Positions 39,153 through 48,569 of a stretch of DNA of 64,000 nt are shown here, piece after piece. Within the stretch, counting starts at the first letter, position 1. The number at the start of each line of letters is the position of its first letter. Both the position numbers and the translations under genes were made by a program. The notes under the pieces are model-generated. The model worked only from the letters and a program-made list of their open reading frames with translations, had not been told where the DNA came from and did not search any database. The stretch comes from Halomonas sp. PR-M31. GTDB lineage: Bacteria; Pseudomonadota; Gammaproteobacteria; Pseudomonadales; Halomonadaceae. The stretch spans positions 1 to 64,000 of the forward strand of contig NZ_JIBT01000038.1 in the NCBI RefSeq assembly GCF_001039575.1, written 5' to 3'.

Positions 39153-39881
39153 ATGACAGAGCATACTTCATACTCGTTTCAAGCGATTGATTTTACTCTA
39201 ACCGCTATCGGACGCGTTGCCAGCGATTATCCCGACAAGTTCGGCGTGCCTCGACAGCCGGGGCTTGCACCCGCCGGACGGGCCATACTTCACTTGCTTC
39301 CCCCCTTCGACGACCCCCAGGCGGTTCGCGGCCTCGAAAAGGTCAGCCATCTATGGCTGACCTTCATCTTTCATCGTAGCCCTCAGCGCTGGACACCGCT
39401 GGTGCGGCCACCCCGGTTAGGCGGCAATACCAGGATCGGCGTATTCGCTACCCGCAGCACTCACCGGCCCAATCGCCTGGGCCTTTCCTTGGTGCGTCTG
39501 GAAAAAATCGAGCTCGAGAACGGAGTACGGCTACACCTGAGCGGTCACGATCTCATCGATGGCACTCCGGTGCTGGACATCAAACCCTACTTGCCCTGGG
39601 TGGAATCGCATCCGGATGCTCAGGCGGGTTTTGCGCCAACGCCGCCGCCCAACTACCGCGTTGATTTCTCGGCAAAAGCCGAAGCGGTGCTTGTGCGTCG
39701 AGACGATGAGAAATCGCTGCGGGACTTGATCGTACAGGTAGTAAGGCAGGACCCGCGCCCGGCTTATCATCAGGATACGCCAGGACGGGTTTACGGTGTT
39801 TTCTTGCGGGATGTAAACGTGCGTTTTTGCATCCAGGACGAGGCCAATAGCATCAAAATGCACGTGATCGACATCGATTAG
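39153..39881 (+). CDS. trmO: tRNA (N6-threonylcarbamoyladenosine37-N6)-methyltransferase TrmO
   Basis: 242 residues, with a TsaA-like beta-barrel domain: FTLTAIGRVASDYPDKFGVPRQPGL at the start, the GVFATRSTHRPNRLGLS signature, and HDLIDGTPVLDIKPYLP. It methylates t6A37 in tRNA-Thr using SAM. Start ATG 39153 (MTEHTSYSF) suits the family; the frame is open 29 codons further upstream. It is divergent from mtnB and convergent with purC. Confidence 0.92.
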   Translation: MTEHTSYSFQAIDFTLTAIGRVASDYPDKFGVPRQPGLAPAGRAILHLLPPFDDPQAVRGLEKVSHLWLTFIFHRSPQRWTPLVRPPRLGGNTRIGVFATRSTHRPNRLGLSLVRLEKIELENGVRLHLSGHDLIDGTPVLDIKPYLPWVESHPDAQAGFAPTPPPNYRVDFSAKAEAVLVRRDDEKSLRDLIVQVVRQDPRPAYHQDTPGRVYGVFLRDVNVRFCIQDEANSIKMHVIDID

Positions 39882-39901
39882 CGCAGCAGTAAATCGGCTC
39901 C

Positions 39902-40615
39902 CTATCCGAAGTTGACACCGATGCGCCGCCCTACTTCCTCGTAGGCTTCGATCACGCCTCCCAGCCCCTGACGGAAGCGATCCTTGTCCATCTTCTCACG
40001 GGTCTTCGCGTCCCACAGTCGGCAGCCATCCGGGGAAAACTCGTCGCCCAGCAGGATTTCGCCGTCGAACACGCCGAACTCGAGCTTGTAGTCGACCAGT
40101 AGCATGTCGCCGTCCTGAAACAGCTGCTTGAGCACATCGTTGACCTGAAAGGTCAGCGCCTTCATTCGCGAAAGCTGATCCGACGTCGCCCAGCCGAAGG
40201 TTTGGGCCAGAGACTCGTTGATCATCGGGTCGCCTTTTTCATCGTTCTTGAGGAACAGCTCGAATGTCGGCGGAACGAGCTCGATACCTTCTTCCACCCC
40301 CAAGCGACGCACGAGACCACCGGCAGCCAGATTGCGCACAACGCATTCCACCGGGATCATGTCGAGCTTCTTGACCAGGCACTCGGTATCCGAGAGCAAC
40401 TTCTCGAAATGCGTGGGAATTCCTGCTGCCTGCAGCTTATCCATGATGAAGGCATTGAACTTGTTATTGACCATGCCTTTGCGTTCAAGAGCTTCCTTGC
40501 GCTTGCCGTCGAAAGCGCTGGTGTCGTCACGAAAATGAAGAATCAAACGGTTCGGGTCATCGGTGCCATAGACCGACTTGGCCTTGCCCGCATACAGCTC
40601 ATCGCGTTTTTCCAT
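39902..40615 (-). CDS. purC: phosphoribosylaminoimidazole-succinocarboxamide synthase
   Basis: 237-residue SAICAR synthetase of purine synthesis. Conserved elements: [13 protein letters not shown] at the start, [33 protein letters not shown], and LVDYKLEFG with [13 protein letters not shown] near the C-terminus. Length is normal. It is the last gene of the minus-strand dapA-bamC-MBL-purC series, 90 nt after the MBL gene. Confidence 0.97.
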   Translation of the reverse strand: MEKRDELYAGKAKSVYGTDDPNRLILHFRDDTSAFDGKRKEALERKGMVNNKFNAFIMDKLQAAGIPTHFEKLLSDTECLVKKLDMIPVECVVRNLAAGGLVRRLGVEEGIELVPPTFELFLKNDEKGDPMINESLAQTFGWATSDQLSRMKALTFQVNDVLKQLFQDGDMLLVDYKLEFGVFDGEILLGDEFSPDGCRLWDAKTREKMDKDRFRQGLGGVIEAYEEVGRRIGVNFG

Positions 40616-40705
40616 CCAGGATTCTCCGAATTCGTTGGAAAAATGACATTGATATAGAAAAGCCGACAGATCACGTAAGAGGCAAGTGTGTGTAGCTGAC
40701 CAGCC

Positions 40706-41509
40706 TCAGGCCACTACTTGCCATTCGACACCTTTGTCCTGGGCGGCAATGACAAGACGCGACTCATCGCCATCAAGTAGCGGCATGAGTGCCTCTTTGG
40801 CCAATTCCGGACGATTGTTCTGCTCAGAGAGATGCGAACAGACGATGCGCTGCAAGCGATCCATGCCTATCTGCCTCAATAGCGCATGAGCCTGACCGTT
40901 GGCAAGATGCCCCCAATTACCTCCCACTCGGTGCTTGAGCCGAGTCGGATAAGGGCCTTCTGCCAGCATGCGCGGGTCGTGATTGCACTCGAGAAGCAAT
41001 GCATCGCAGCTATCGAACGCCTGGATAACATGGGCAGTCGGATGGCCTAGATCCGTCAACACGCCGAGTCGGCGTTGCCGGGCGCTGATGCAAAACTGCA
41101 CCGGCTCCCGGGCATCGTGGGGTACGGTCACCGGATCGATTTCAAGCCCCCCAATGGCAAAGCGCACCTGGGGCACGATCAATCGGTGGCGAGGTACCTC
41201 CCCGAGACGTCGGGAGAGCCAGGTACCCGTCGTGAGGTAGATCGGCAGATCGTAGCGCCGCGCCAAGGCGCCGACGCCACGAATATGATCGCTGTGTTCG
41301 TGAGTGACCAGAACCGCCGCCAATTCCCTGGGGCTCAATCCCAGCCGTGCCAGACGTTTCTCCGCGTCACGCAGGCCAAAACCACAGTCGATGAGAACAT
41401 GGGTCTCACCATCGCTGACCAGGGTGGCATTCCCCTTGCTGCCACTGCCCAGCGAGGCAAAACGTAGCGCCGCTCCCCAGTTGACGGCGTGTCGGTCGGT
41501 CATTGTCAC
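40706..41509 (-). CDS. MBL-fold metallohydrolase (YycJ/WalJ-like)
   Basis: About 267 residues of metallo-beta-lactamase fold with the metal motif THEHSDHIRG (about 67-76), a strand opening SLGSGSKGNATLV, GVLTDLGHPT, and LLLECNHDPRML with the metal-bridging Asp region. Members of this family include the nuclease-like YycJ/WalJ; the substrate here is unknown. A GTG at 41509 overlaps the bamC stop by 4 nt; an ATG two codons further in is the alternative. It lies between bamC and purC as in Pseudomonas. Confidence 0.88.
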   Translation of the reverse strand: MTMTDRHAVNWGAALRFASLGSGSKGNATLVSDGETHVLIDCGFGLRDAEKRLARLGLSPRELAAVLVTHEHSDHIRGVGALARRYDLPIYLTTGTWLSRRLGEVPRHRLIVPQVRFAIGGLEIDPVTVPHDAREPVQFCISARQRRLGVLTDLGHPTAHVIQAFDSCDALLLECNHDPRMLAEGPYPTRLKHRVGGNWGHLANGQAHALLRQIGMDRLQRIVCSHLSEQNNRPELAKEALMPLLDGDESRLVIAAQDKGVEWQVVA

Positions 41510-42459
41510 CGTAGCGTTGCGGCCAGCTCGTCAAGCAATTCACGAGCATCGCTACCGCTGAGCGAATTGTCGTTCGTCGCAGCTACCCGTACCCGGGTTT
41601 TGCCCTGGGTAGGCTCGTCCACTAGCAGGCGGTACTGGCGCGGCTCTGCATCGTCACCGAATAGACCGAAAAAGCTGCCGCCATCGTCCTTGGGCGTGTA
41701 CTCGACCAGGAACTCGCCGGCGCTGCGATTCTGATCCAACAGCTTGTTTCCTTTTTTGGCAAAATTATTCTCGAGCTGGTAGAAAAGCTCCGACCAGGCA
41801 CGATCGAAACCAAGTGCCATCAGCAGCTGCCATGCGCCACCTGCATTCTCAAGACGCACGCGGTCGTCTCGGGACAGATTCTGAGCCGCCAGAGAGACGC
41901 TTTGCTGCTCCTGAGCGTAGGAAGAGAGATGGCTGCTCAACGCCGATAGACACTGGGATGCATCCGTGCCTGGCGCGGTCTCACAGCGCACTTCACTGGT
42001 GTTGCCGCGCAGCCCTTGACGCACGCTGAGCGTGGCTTGATCAGTTTCGATACGGCCTTGAGACGCATTCAGCGCCCGGGCTTCAAGGCCTCGCTGAGCA
42101 ACGAAGCCCTGGAGGCGAGGCCAGATGGCGGCAGGAGCCGCATTGACCAGAAGCCAGCGATCCGCGCCCGCTTCGCGCTGTTCGACGAATTTCTGCTCGC
42201 CTTGATCGCCCCCGGTCAATGGTTGAGGACGGGGCGCGCTGAACTCGCCCTGAGCCAGGAAGTCGCTGTTAGCCGGCGGCACCGGCATGGCGTCCTGGTA
42301 GCGATTGCGCTGGCGATTGTCGGGCAGCGTTAGCGGCTTGGTCAGATAAGCATCGCGATACTCATCGTTGCGATCGTAATAATAGCCGCTGCGGCCACAG
42401 CCACTGACCACCAGGGCAGTCACGAGAATCAACGGCGTCCATTTGAAGACGGGGTTCAT
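41506..42459 (-). CDS. bamC: outer-membrane protein assembly factor BamC (lipoprotein)
   Basis: 317 residues, with a lipoprotein signal peptide ending in VVSGC (lipidated Cys21), a disordered N-terminal stretch with DNRQRNRYQDAMPVPP, and two helix-grip domains (about 90-190 and 200-315). BamC is an accessory part of the BAM complex that inserts beta-barrel proteins. It lies 72 nt downstream of dapA, the same pairing as E. coli dapA-bamC. The translated length is slightly below the E. coli protein (344). Confidence 0.9.
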   Translation of the reverse strand: MNPVFKWTPLILVTALVVSGCGRSGYYYDRNDEYRDAYLTKPLTLPDNRQRNRYQDAMPVPPANSDFLAQGEFSAPRPQPLTGGDQGEQKFVEQREAGADRWLLVNAAPAAIWPRLQGFVAQRGLEARALNASQGRIETDQATLSVRQGLRGNTSEVRCETAPGTDASQCLSALSSHLSSYAQEQQSVSLAAQNLSRDDRVRLENAGGAWQLLMALGFDRAWSELFYQLENNFAKKGNKLLDQNRSAGEFLVEYTPKDDGGSFFGLFGDDAEPRQYRLLVDEPTQGKTRVRVAATNDNSLSGSDARELLDELAATLR

Positions 42460-42531
42460 GCATCTACCTTATGTTGTGCGCGGGTCGGCGGTTCAGCCAC
42501 GGCCGGTCGGTCAGGGTGGCGCATCGCAGTG

Positions 42532-43416
42532 TCAATCTTCCAGCACCTCCGCAAGCTGCAAGGCCTCATCGACGGTGGCATGGTATTTCTCGGAAAGCCA
42601 GGTCAGCGGCAGACGAATGCCTTTCTCGGCATAGCCCATGCGATTGAGCGCCCACTTCGTCGGAATCGGATTGGACTCGACGCCCAGGACGGTGTGCAGC
42701 GGCATCAGACGCGTATTGATCTGATGGGCCTTGTCGCTATCGCCGGCCACGGCAGCCTTGCACAGCTCATGCATCGAACGGGGGGCGACGTTGGCAGTCA
42801 CGGAAATATCGCCATGCCCACCCATCAGCATGAAATCACAGGCGGTGGGATCATCGCCGGAATAGAGCGCGAAGTCGCTACCCTTGAGACGTTCGATGAG
42901 GTCCTCGGCGCGCTCCAGATTGCCCGTAGCATCCTTGAGACCGACGATATTATCGACCTTTGCCAGCCGTAGCACGGTCTCATTGTAAATATCGGAGCAG
43001 GTGCGTCCAGGGACATTGTACAGAATGACCGGCAGATCGCTGGCCTCGGCAATTGCCTTGAAATGCTGAAACAACCCTTCCTGAGTCGGCTTGTTGTAAT
43101 AGGGTGCCACGGTCAGGCAGTAGTCGGCGCCCACCTCTTTGGCATAGCGTGTCAGCTCTATTGCTTCAGTGGTGTTGTTGGACCCGGTTCCGGCAATTAC
43201 CGGGATACGTCCATTCACCTCTTCGACGATCGTGCGGATGACATCGAAATGCTCCGCGAAGGACATGGTGGTGGGTTCACCGGTAGTGCCGGCGGCAACG
43301 ATGGCATCGGTGCCATTGTCGAGATGAAAACCTACCAGGCGGCGCAAGGCCTCCCAGTCGATCTCGCCGGAAACCTTCATCGGTGTCGCCAACGCGACGA
43401 TGCTGCCTGTAATCAT
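42532..43416 (-). CDS. dapA: 4-hydroxy-tetrahydrodipicolinate synthase
   Basis: 294-residue (beta/alpha)8 aldolase of lysine and diaminopimelate synthesis. Schiff-base Lys161 (VGLKDATG), Tyr133 (ILYNVPGRT) and the GTTGEPTT pyruvate-binding loop (43-50) are present. It begins the dapA-bamC-MBL-purC series. Between it and divergent bcp there is no gcvR, which often occupies that position in relatives. Confidence 0.98.
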   Translation of the reverse strand: MITGSIVALATPMKVSGEIDWEALRRLVGFHLDNGTDAIVAAGTTGEPTTMSFAEHFDVIRTIVEEVNGRIPVIAGTGSNNTTEAIELTRYAKEVGADYCLTVAPYYNKPTQEGLFQHFKAIAEASDLPVILYNVPGRTCSDIYNETVLRLAKVDNIVGLKDATGNLERAEDLIERLKGSDFALYSGDDPTACDFMLMGGHGDISVTANVAPRSMHELCKAAVAGDSDKAHQINTRLMPLHTVLGVESNPIPTKWALNRMGYAEKGIRLPLTWLSEKYHATVDEALQLAEVLED

Positions 43417-43633
43417 GCGGGAACGCCCTCCTGTACATCGGCTTCCTGGCCCTATGGCGACGAGTCGCGGGTCACGGCTTCTGTGATCGATATGTTATTC
43501 GAAGGGCAAATGGTACTCAGGCGACGAAAGTCTGTACAGGTGCCAGGAAGGGTAAAACCCATAGAGTTGGGAACGAAGCCTGTCTGGATGTACTCTCTTC
43601 GTTCCTTACAAGAGCGCAATCAAGGAGTGCGGC

Positions 43634-44113
43634 ATGAGCATCAGCATTGGCCAGGCGGTTCCCGACTTTACCGCCGAGGCTACCAACGACACCACGGTTA
43701 CACTCTCTCAGCTCAAGGGACAGCAGGTGGTGATCTATTTTTACCCCAAGGACAGCACGCCGGGCTGCACCACCGAAGGCGGCAATTTTCGCGATCACAA
43801 GAGCGCCTTCGACGAGGCCAACACCCGTATCTTCGGCGTTTCCCGAGACGGCCTGCGCGCCCATGAAAATTTCAAGGCCAAACAAAGTTTCAACTTCGAA
43901 CTGATCTCCGACAAGGACGAAGCTCTATGTCAGCTGTTCGATGTCATCAAGCTCAAGAAGATGTACGGCAAAGAGCATCTGGGCGTCGAGCGCAGCACCT
44001 TCTTGATCGACAAGCACGGCGAGCTGGCCCAGGAATGGCGCGGAGTCAAGGTACCGGGCCACGTCGAAAAGGTACTCGAAGCGGCCCAGGAACTTCACGC
44101 GAAGTCGCGCTAG
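43634..44113 (+). CDS. bcp: thioredoxin-dependent peroxiredoxin, BCP/PrxQ family
   Basis: 159 residues of thioredoxin fold with peroxidatic Cys45 in the motif STPGCTTEGG. The resolving Cys usually found five residues later (Cys50 of E. coli Bcp) is Gly here. Another Cys lies near residue 100 (EALCQLFDV). Thus it probably works as a 1-Cys type or uses a different partner thiol (inference). The ribosome binding site AAGGAG precedes ATG 43634. It is divergent from dapA and convergent with perM. Confidence 0.93.
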   Translation: MSISIGQAVPDFTAEATNDTTVTLSQLKGQQVVIYFYPKDSTPGCTTEGGNFRDHKSAFDEANTRIFGVSRDGLRAHENFKAKQSFNFELISDKDEALCQLFDVIKLKKMYGKEHLGVERSTFLIDKHGELAQEWRGVKVPGHVEKVLEAAQELHAKSR

Positions 44114-44127
44114 CGCAACTCGTAAAT

Positions 44128-45225
44128 TTAATCTTCCAGGTCAACCTGACGAATAGGCTGCCCCCGCTGTCCTACGCTGCGGGGCCAAGCCCTGACTAGG
44201 GCCTTGAGCAGTGTCGCCAGCGGAATGGCGAAGAATATTCCCCAAAACCCCCAGATCCCCCCGAAAAACAGCACCGCCAGGATGATCGATACCGGATGCA
44301 GATTGACCGCCTCGGAGAACAGCACCGGCACCAGCACGTTGCCATCCAGTGCCTGTAACACCCCATAAGCGACGACCACATAGACGAACTCGTCGCTGAT
44401 ACCGAAATAAAATCCCGCCACGGCTGCCACGGGGATTGTCGCGATCGCCGCCCCGATATAGGGCACCAGCACCGAGAGCCCTACCGTCAGCCCCAACAAT
44501 GCCGTATAAGGCAGCCCGAAAAACCAGAAGGTGACATAGGCCGCGCTGCCGACGATGAGTATCTCGATCACCTTGCCTCGTACATAGTTGGCGATTTGGT
44601 GATCCATTTCGTGCCATACATTGGTCATCAAGGCGCGCTTTTGCGGTAACAGCGAAAGGAAAAAGCGTGTCAGCGATTCCCGATCCTTGAGTAGAAAGAA
44701 CACCAGAATCGGCACCAGCACCAGATAGATGATCAATCCCAGCAGGTTACCTAGCGATGACAGCGACAGCGTCAATGCCCGCTGACCAAGCTGGGTGGCC
44801 TCTCGCCCCGCCGTTGAAATCCAGACCTGAATCTGATCCGGGGTAATCACCGTGGGATAGCGCGCCTGAAGGCCATCCAACAGCTGCTGAACCCGGGCAA
44901 ACATGCGCGGGGTTTCCTGCACCAGCTCGACCATCTGATTCCAGACCAGGGGCAATACCACCAGGGCCAGCGCCAGCAGCGCTCCGATGAAGATCAGAAA
45001 TACTGTCAATACCGACAGCAGTCGGGGCAATCCCCGGCGTTCCAGCCAGGCGACGATCCCCTGCAGCAGGAAGGCGATGATCAGCGCGGTGAAGAAAGGA
45101 GCCAGCATCTTGCCCATCCAGATCACGATGGCAAAGCCCAGGATCAGCACCAGCAGAAGAACGACCGCTTCTTCGTCGGAAAAGTAACGCTCGGCCCAGG
45201 TTTTCAGGACCTCTTTCATCTTCAT
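44128..45225 (-). CDS. perM: AI-2E family transporter / PerM-like permease
   Basis: 365 residues with about 8 membrane helices, including the long soluble segment between helices 3 and 4 and the conserved C-terminal PYIGAAIATIPV and GNVLVPVLFSEAVNLHPV typical of the family. Substrate is not established; members have been linked to AI-2 export, Na+/H+ antiport or lipid transport. ATG 45225 overlaps the tusA stop by 4 nt, and this choice removes a 36-codon extension with no family match. Confidence 0.88.
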   Translation of the reverse strand: MKMKEVLKTWAERYFSDEEAVVLLLVLILGFAIVIWMGKMLAPFFTALIIAFLLQGIVAWLERRGLPRLLSVLTVFLIFIGALLALALVVLPLVWNQMVELVQETPRMFARVQQLLDGLQARYPTVITPDQIQVWISTAGREATQLGQRALTLSLSSLGNLLGLIIYLVLVPILVFFLLKDRESLTRFFLSLLPQKRALMTNVWHEMDHQIANYVRGKVIEILIVGSAAYVTFWFFGLPYTALLGLTVGLSVLVPYIGAAIATIPVAAVAGFYFGISDEFVYVVVAYGVLQALDGNVLVPVLFSEAVNLHPVSIILAVLFFGGIWGFWGIFFAIPLATLLKALVRAWPRSVGQRGQPIRQVDLED

Positions 45226-45467
45226 ATAACGGCGGCACCCTTGCGAATCCAGTAATGGTATTCGTCGCCACTTTCTTCTCGAGACAGAAGCTCGAAACCG
45301 CTTTGTTCGATGAAGGTTTCGAAGTCTCGCCAAGAGCCTGGGTCCGTCGCCATTACATGAAGCACGGCGCCGGCTTCAAGGCTTGCCAAGGATTGCTTGG
45401 CCTTGAGCAGTGGCAGCGGGCAATGCAGGCCACGCGCATCGAGCACATCGTCAGGTTGCAGAGCCAT
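45222..45467 (-). CDS. tusA: TusA/SirA-like sulfur carrier protein
   Basis: 81 residues with the invariant CPLP motif (Cys16) in ARGLHCPLPLLKAKQSL. These proteins carry persulfide sulfur, for example to 2-thiouridine synthesis in tRNA. It is the first gene of a tusA-perM pair, coupled by a 4-nt overlap and divergent from bepA. The paralog group (tRNA-linked TusA or other SirA-like) cannot be fixed by sequence alone. Confidence 0.85.
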   Translation of the reverse strand: MALQPDDVLDARGLHCPLPLLKAKQSLASLEAGAVLHVMATDPGSWRDFETFIEQSGFELLSREESGDEYHYWIRKGAAVI

Positions 45468-45577
45468 GACATCTCCCGTGAGAATAGAAAATCGCCTCGA
45501 TTTAAAGGCACTTTGTTTCTCGAATCAATGTCGAGTGTACATGCCGCTACTGGCGTTACCCGTCCACGAGGATAGTC

Positions 45578-47019
45578 ATGCTGCGTAAAATAACAACGTC
45601 GGTATTGGTAGGCGCTCTTACCCTCGCCTCACTCTCGGTGTCGCTGGGGGCCGACGACTATGGGCTACCCTCTCTGGGCAGTGGTGGGAGCAGCGTCTCA
45701 AGTGATGAAGAGCATCGCCTCGGTCGCGCCTGGCTGCGCCAGTTTCGTGCCCAGACTCAGGCTTGGCAGGATCCTATCACTCAGCGCTATGTCGAATCGG
45801 TTCTATCCAGACTCTTGCCATACAGTGATATTGGCACCACTCAGGTGATCGTTACCCTGGTGGACAGCCGGCTACTCAATGCTTTTGCGGTGCCAGGTGG
45901 CATCGTCGGTGTCAATGCCGGACTGTTCTCCTTCGCGTCCAGCAAGATGCCTTCGCCTCGGTGCTGGCACACGAACTCGGCCATTTGTCCCAGCGTCATT
46001 TCGCGCGGCGCATGGAGCGTATCGAAGAAACTCAGCTACCCACCATGGCCGCCATGCTGGCAGGCATGGTGATCGCTGCCGGCGGCGGTGGCAATGCAGG
46101 CCTTGCGGCCATGGCAGGCTCCCAGGCGGCATTCATTCAGGATCAGCTGGCCTATTCCCGGCGCTTCGAGCAGGAGGCGGACCGGGTAGGGCTCGATGCC
46201 ATGGCGGATGCGGGCTTCGATCCTCAGGCCATGCCCGCCATGTTTCGTGCCATGCAGCGCTTGACCAGCCTGCAGGGGGGCAACCCGCCGGAATTCCTGT
46301 TGACCCACCCTGTCACGGAATCTCGCATCAGTGACACCCAGAGCCGTGCCGATCAACTTCGCACAACGGCCGCCTCCAAAGACCCGACCTATGCCATGAT
46401 CCGTGCCCGGGCATTGCTCAAGCTGAACCAGGACGATCCGACTCAAGCCATGTCGCAGCTACGTCAGGACAACCCGCCCCAGAGCGCCATCCACTATTTG
46501 CAAGCACTCATTGCCGCCGAGCAAGATCGTACCGACGCGGCCCTCGATAGCCTTGATCGCCTGGCTCGCGAACTGCCGGATCTCTCCTTGATCCCGGCTA
46601 GCGCCGCTGAAATCGCACTCGAGGCAGGCCGACGTAGCGTGGCGCTCGAACGGGCCCAGCGCATCTTGAGACTCTCACCGGGCTACTTTCCCGCAGAGTT
46701 GATTCAGTCCGATATTTTGTTGCAGACGGATCCCGGCCAGGCCTTCGATGTACTGCGCGAGCTCAGCCAGCAAGCACCGGAAGATCCCCAGGTATTCACC
46801 CTTCTCGCCGAGGCCGCCGGACGCAGCGGCCATGAAATCTGGGGGCATCTGGCTCGAGCCGAGCAGCTACAGCTGAGCGGCAGCATCGATCGAGCCATTC
46901 GACAGCTCGAGGTAGCCGAAGATGTGGCCAAGCGCAGTAACGATTTCGGCATGGCGAGCCGTATTCAGCAGCGGCGCAGAGTGTACATGGAGTATCGCGA
47001 AGCTGCCCAACAACTCTAA
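45578..47019 (+). CDS. bepA: periplasmic M48 protease/chaperone BepA-like, frameshifted
   Basis: BepA degrades or helps fold stalled outer-membrane proteins such as LptD. The first part (45578 to about 45945) encodes a signal peptide, then GRAWLRQFRAQTQAW and NAFAVPGGIVGVNAGLF as in BepA. The frame is then lost just before the catalytic helix; the next frame continues as LAHELGHLSQRHF with the HExxH motif, EADRVGLDAM with the third zinc ligand, and TPR repeats to 47019. One missing G (AAGGATG read as AAGATG) explains it. An intact protein would be about 480 residues. Confidence 0.88.
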
Positions 47020-47023
47020 AACC

Positions 47024-47059
47024 ATCAGCGTCTCGTTGCCAGGCAGCGAGACGGCTGAT
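47024..47059. terminator. bidirectional hairpin between bepA and nadA
   Basis: ATCAGCGTCTCG (47024-47035) pairs with CGAGACGGCTGAT (47047-47059) with one bulged base and an 11-nt loop. The two genes are convergent. No long T-run follows, so efficiency is uncertain. Confidence 0.55.
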
Positions 47060-47061
47060 GA

Positions 47062-48102
47062 TCAACGCTTGAAATTGAGCATTCGCTCCAGCGGCTTCAG
47101 CGCTCGCAGGCGAAGTTCCTCATCGACGAATATCTCGCCGCTGTAGTCACGCAGCGCTCCGGCTAGATTGTCGAGGGCGTTCATCGCCATCCAAGGGCAA
47201 TGCGCGCAGCTCTTGCAGGTCGCGCCATTGCCGGCGGTAGGAGCTTCGAACAAGATCTTGTTCGGCACCGCCTGCTGCATCTTGAAGAAAATGCCGCGAT
47301 CCGTGGCGACGATCATCTCCTGCTGAGGCAACTCCTTGGCCGCCTTGATCAACTGCGAGGTGGAGCCCACCACGTCCGCGATCTCTACCACATTGGCCGG
47401 CGATTCCGGATGCACCAGCACTGCGGCATCCGGGTACAGCGCCTTCAAATCAGTGATGCCCTTTGCCTTGAACTCCTCGTGAACGATGCAGGCACCGTCC
47501 CAGAGCAGCATGTCGGCGCCGGTCTGCTTTTGAATGTAGCCACCAAGGTGTTTGTCCGGCGCCCACAGGATTTTTTCACCTCTGGCCTGCAGGTGCTCGA
47601 TTACATCCACGGCAATGGAAGATGTCACTACCCAGTCGGCCCGGGCCTTTACTGCTGCAGAGGTATTGGCATAGACCACCACGGTGCGATCCGGGTGGGC
47701 GTCGCAGAAAGCTGCGAACTCATCCGCCGGGCAACCGATATCCAGAGAGCAGGTGGCTTCCAGGGTCGGCATCAGCACCCGTTTCTCGGGAGAGAGAATC
47801 TTGGCGGTCTCCCCCATGAAGCGTACCCCGGCAACCACTAACGTCGAGGCTTCATGTCGGGCACCGAAGCGTGCCATCTCAAGGGAATCCGAGACGCATC
47901 CGCCGGTTTCTTCCGCCAGCTGTTGAATGGCATCATCGGTATAGTAGTGGGCGACGAGTACCGCGTTGCGCTCATTCAATAAGCGCTTGATCTCGTCGAT
48001 GCGGACTTCGTCTTCGGCGGGAATCCGCGTAGGACAGTAAGCGAGGGCCAAGTGCTCTTGCACCCTCGCGCGAGGCGTCATGATTGTCATCGTGTCTATC
48101 AC
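47062..48102 (-). CDS. nadA: quinolinate synthase A
   Basis: 346-residue [4Fe-4S] enzyme that condenses iminoaspartate with dihydroxyacetone phosphate. The cluster Cys lie in the [11 protein letters not shown] region, in [28 protein letters not shown], and in [13 protein letters not shown] near the C-terminus, which fits the usual three-Cys pattern plus extra Cys. Length is normal. It is convergent with bepA and completes the bepA-nadA end of the syntenic block known from Pseudomonas. Confidence 0.97.
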   Translation of the reverse strand: MIDTMTIMTPRARVQEHLALAYCPTRIPAEDEVRIDEIKRLLNERNAVLVAHYYTDDAIQQLAEETGGCVSDSLEMARFGARHEASTLVVAGVRFMGETAKILSPEKRVLMPTLEATCSLDIGCPADEFAAFCDAHPDRTVVVYANTSAAVKARADWVVTSSIAVDVIEHLQARGEKILWAPDKHLGGYIQKQTGADMLLWDGACIVHEEFKAKGITDLKALYPDAAVLVHPESPANVVEIADVVGSTSQLIKAAKELPQQEMIVATDRGIFFKMQQAVPNKILFEAPTAGNGATCKSCAHCPWMAMNALDNLAGALRDYSGEIFVDEELRLRALKPLERMLNFKR

Positions 48103-48234
48103 TCGTTGTTGGCAGGGAATCCCCCTGCGTTTTTAGAAGCGCCAGACCCGATCGATCTTTTCGATCACGCGACGCACCTAACTCACGAATTTTGACAAGT
48201 CTAACGTGAAAAGGCTCCCTGGCGTACAGCAAAA

Positions 48235-48262
48235 CGCCCCCGCATTCGAAAATGCGAGGGCG
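48235..48262 (-). terminator. terminator of the tRNA-Lys transcript
   Basis: CGCCC-C-CGCAT and ATGCGAGGGCG form an 11-bp stem with one mismatch and a 6-nt loop. On the minus strand it is followed by TTTT. It lies 9 nt downstream of the second tRNA-Lys gene in the transcript. Confidence 0.8.
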
Positions 48263-48270
48263 CCGGTATT

Positions 48271-48345
48271 TGGTGGGTCGTGTAGGATTCGAACCTACGA
48301 CCAATTGGTTAAAAGCCAACTGCTCTACCACTGAGCTAACGACCC
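48271..48345 (-). tRNA. tRNA-Lys (TTT), copy 2 of tandem pair
   Basis: 75-nt cloverleaf on the minus strand with acceptor GGGTCGT/ACGACCC, anticodon TTT in the loop CTTTTAA, T-loop GGTTCGAATCC and encoded CCA (48271-48273). Identical to the copy at 48387-48461. Confidence 0.98.
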
Positions 48346-48386
48346 GGAATGAGGCTTTACTACAAGAAATCTTGGGGAGGTGATGA

Positions 48387-48461
48387 TGGTGGGTCGTGTA
48401 GGATTCGAACCTACGACCAATTGGTTAAAAGCCAACTGCTCTACCACTGAGCTAACGACCC
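48387..48461 (-). tRNA. tRNA-Lys (TTT), copy 1 of tandem pair
   Basis: 75 nt, identical over its whole length to the following copy at 48271-48345, with a 41-nt spacer. Anticodon TTT and encoded CCA (48387-48389). This copy is first in the minus-strand transcript. Confidence 0.98.
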
Positions 48462-48569
48462 CCTCCACAGGGCGCACATATTACTGATAGCGCCTTAGGA
48501 TGACAAGTGTGTTTTGATCGGCAAATTAGTTGTTAGCTTGTTTGATGCCTCGATCTGAACCCTTGCCAT

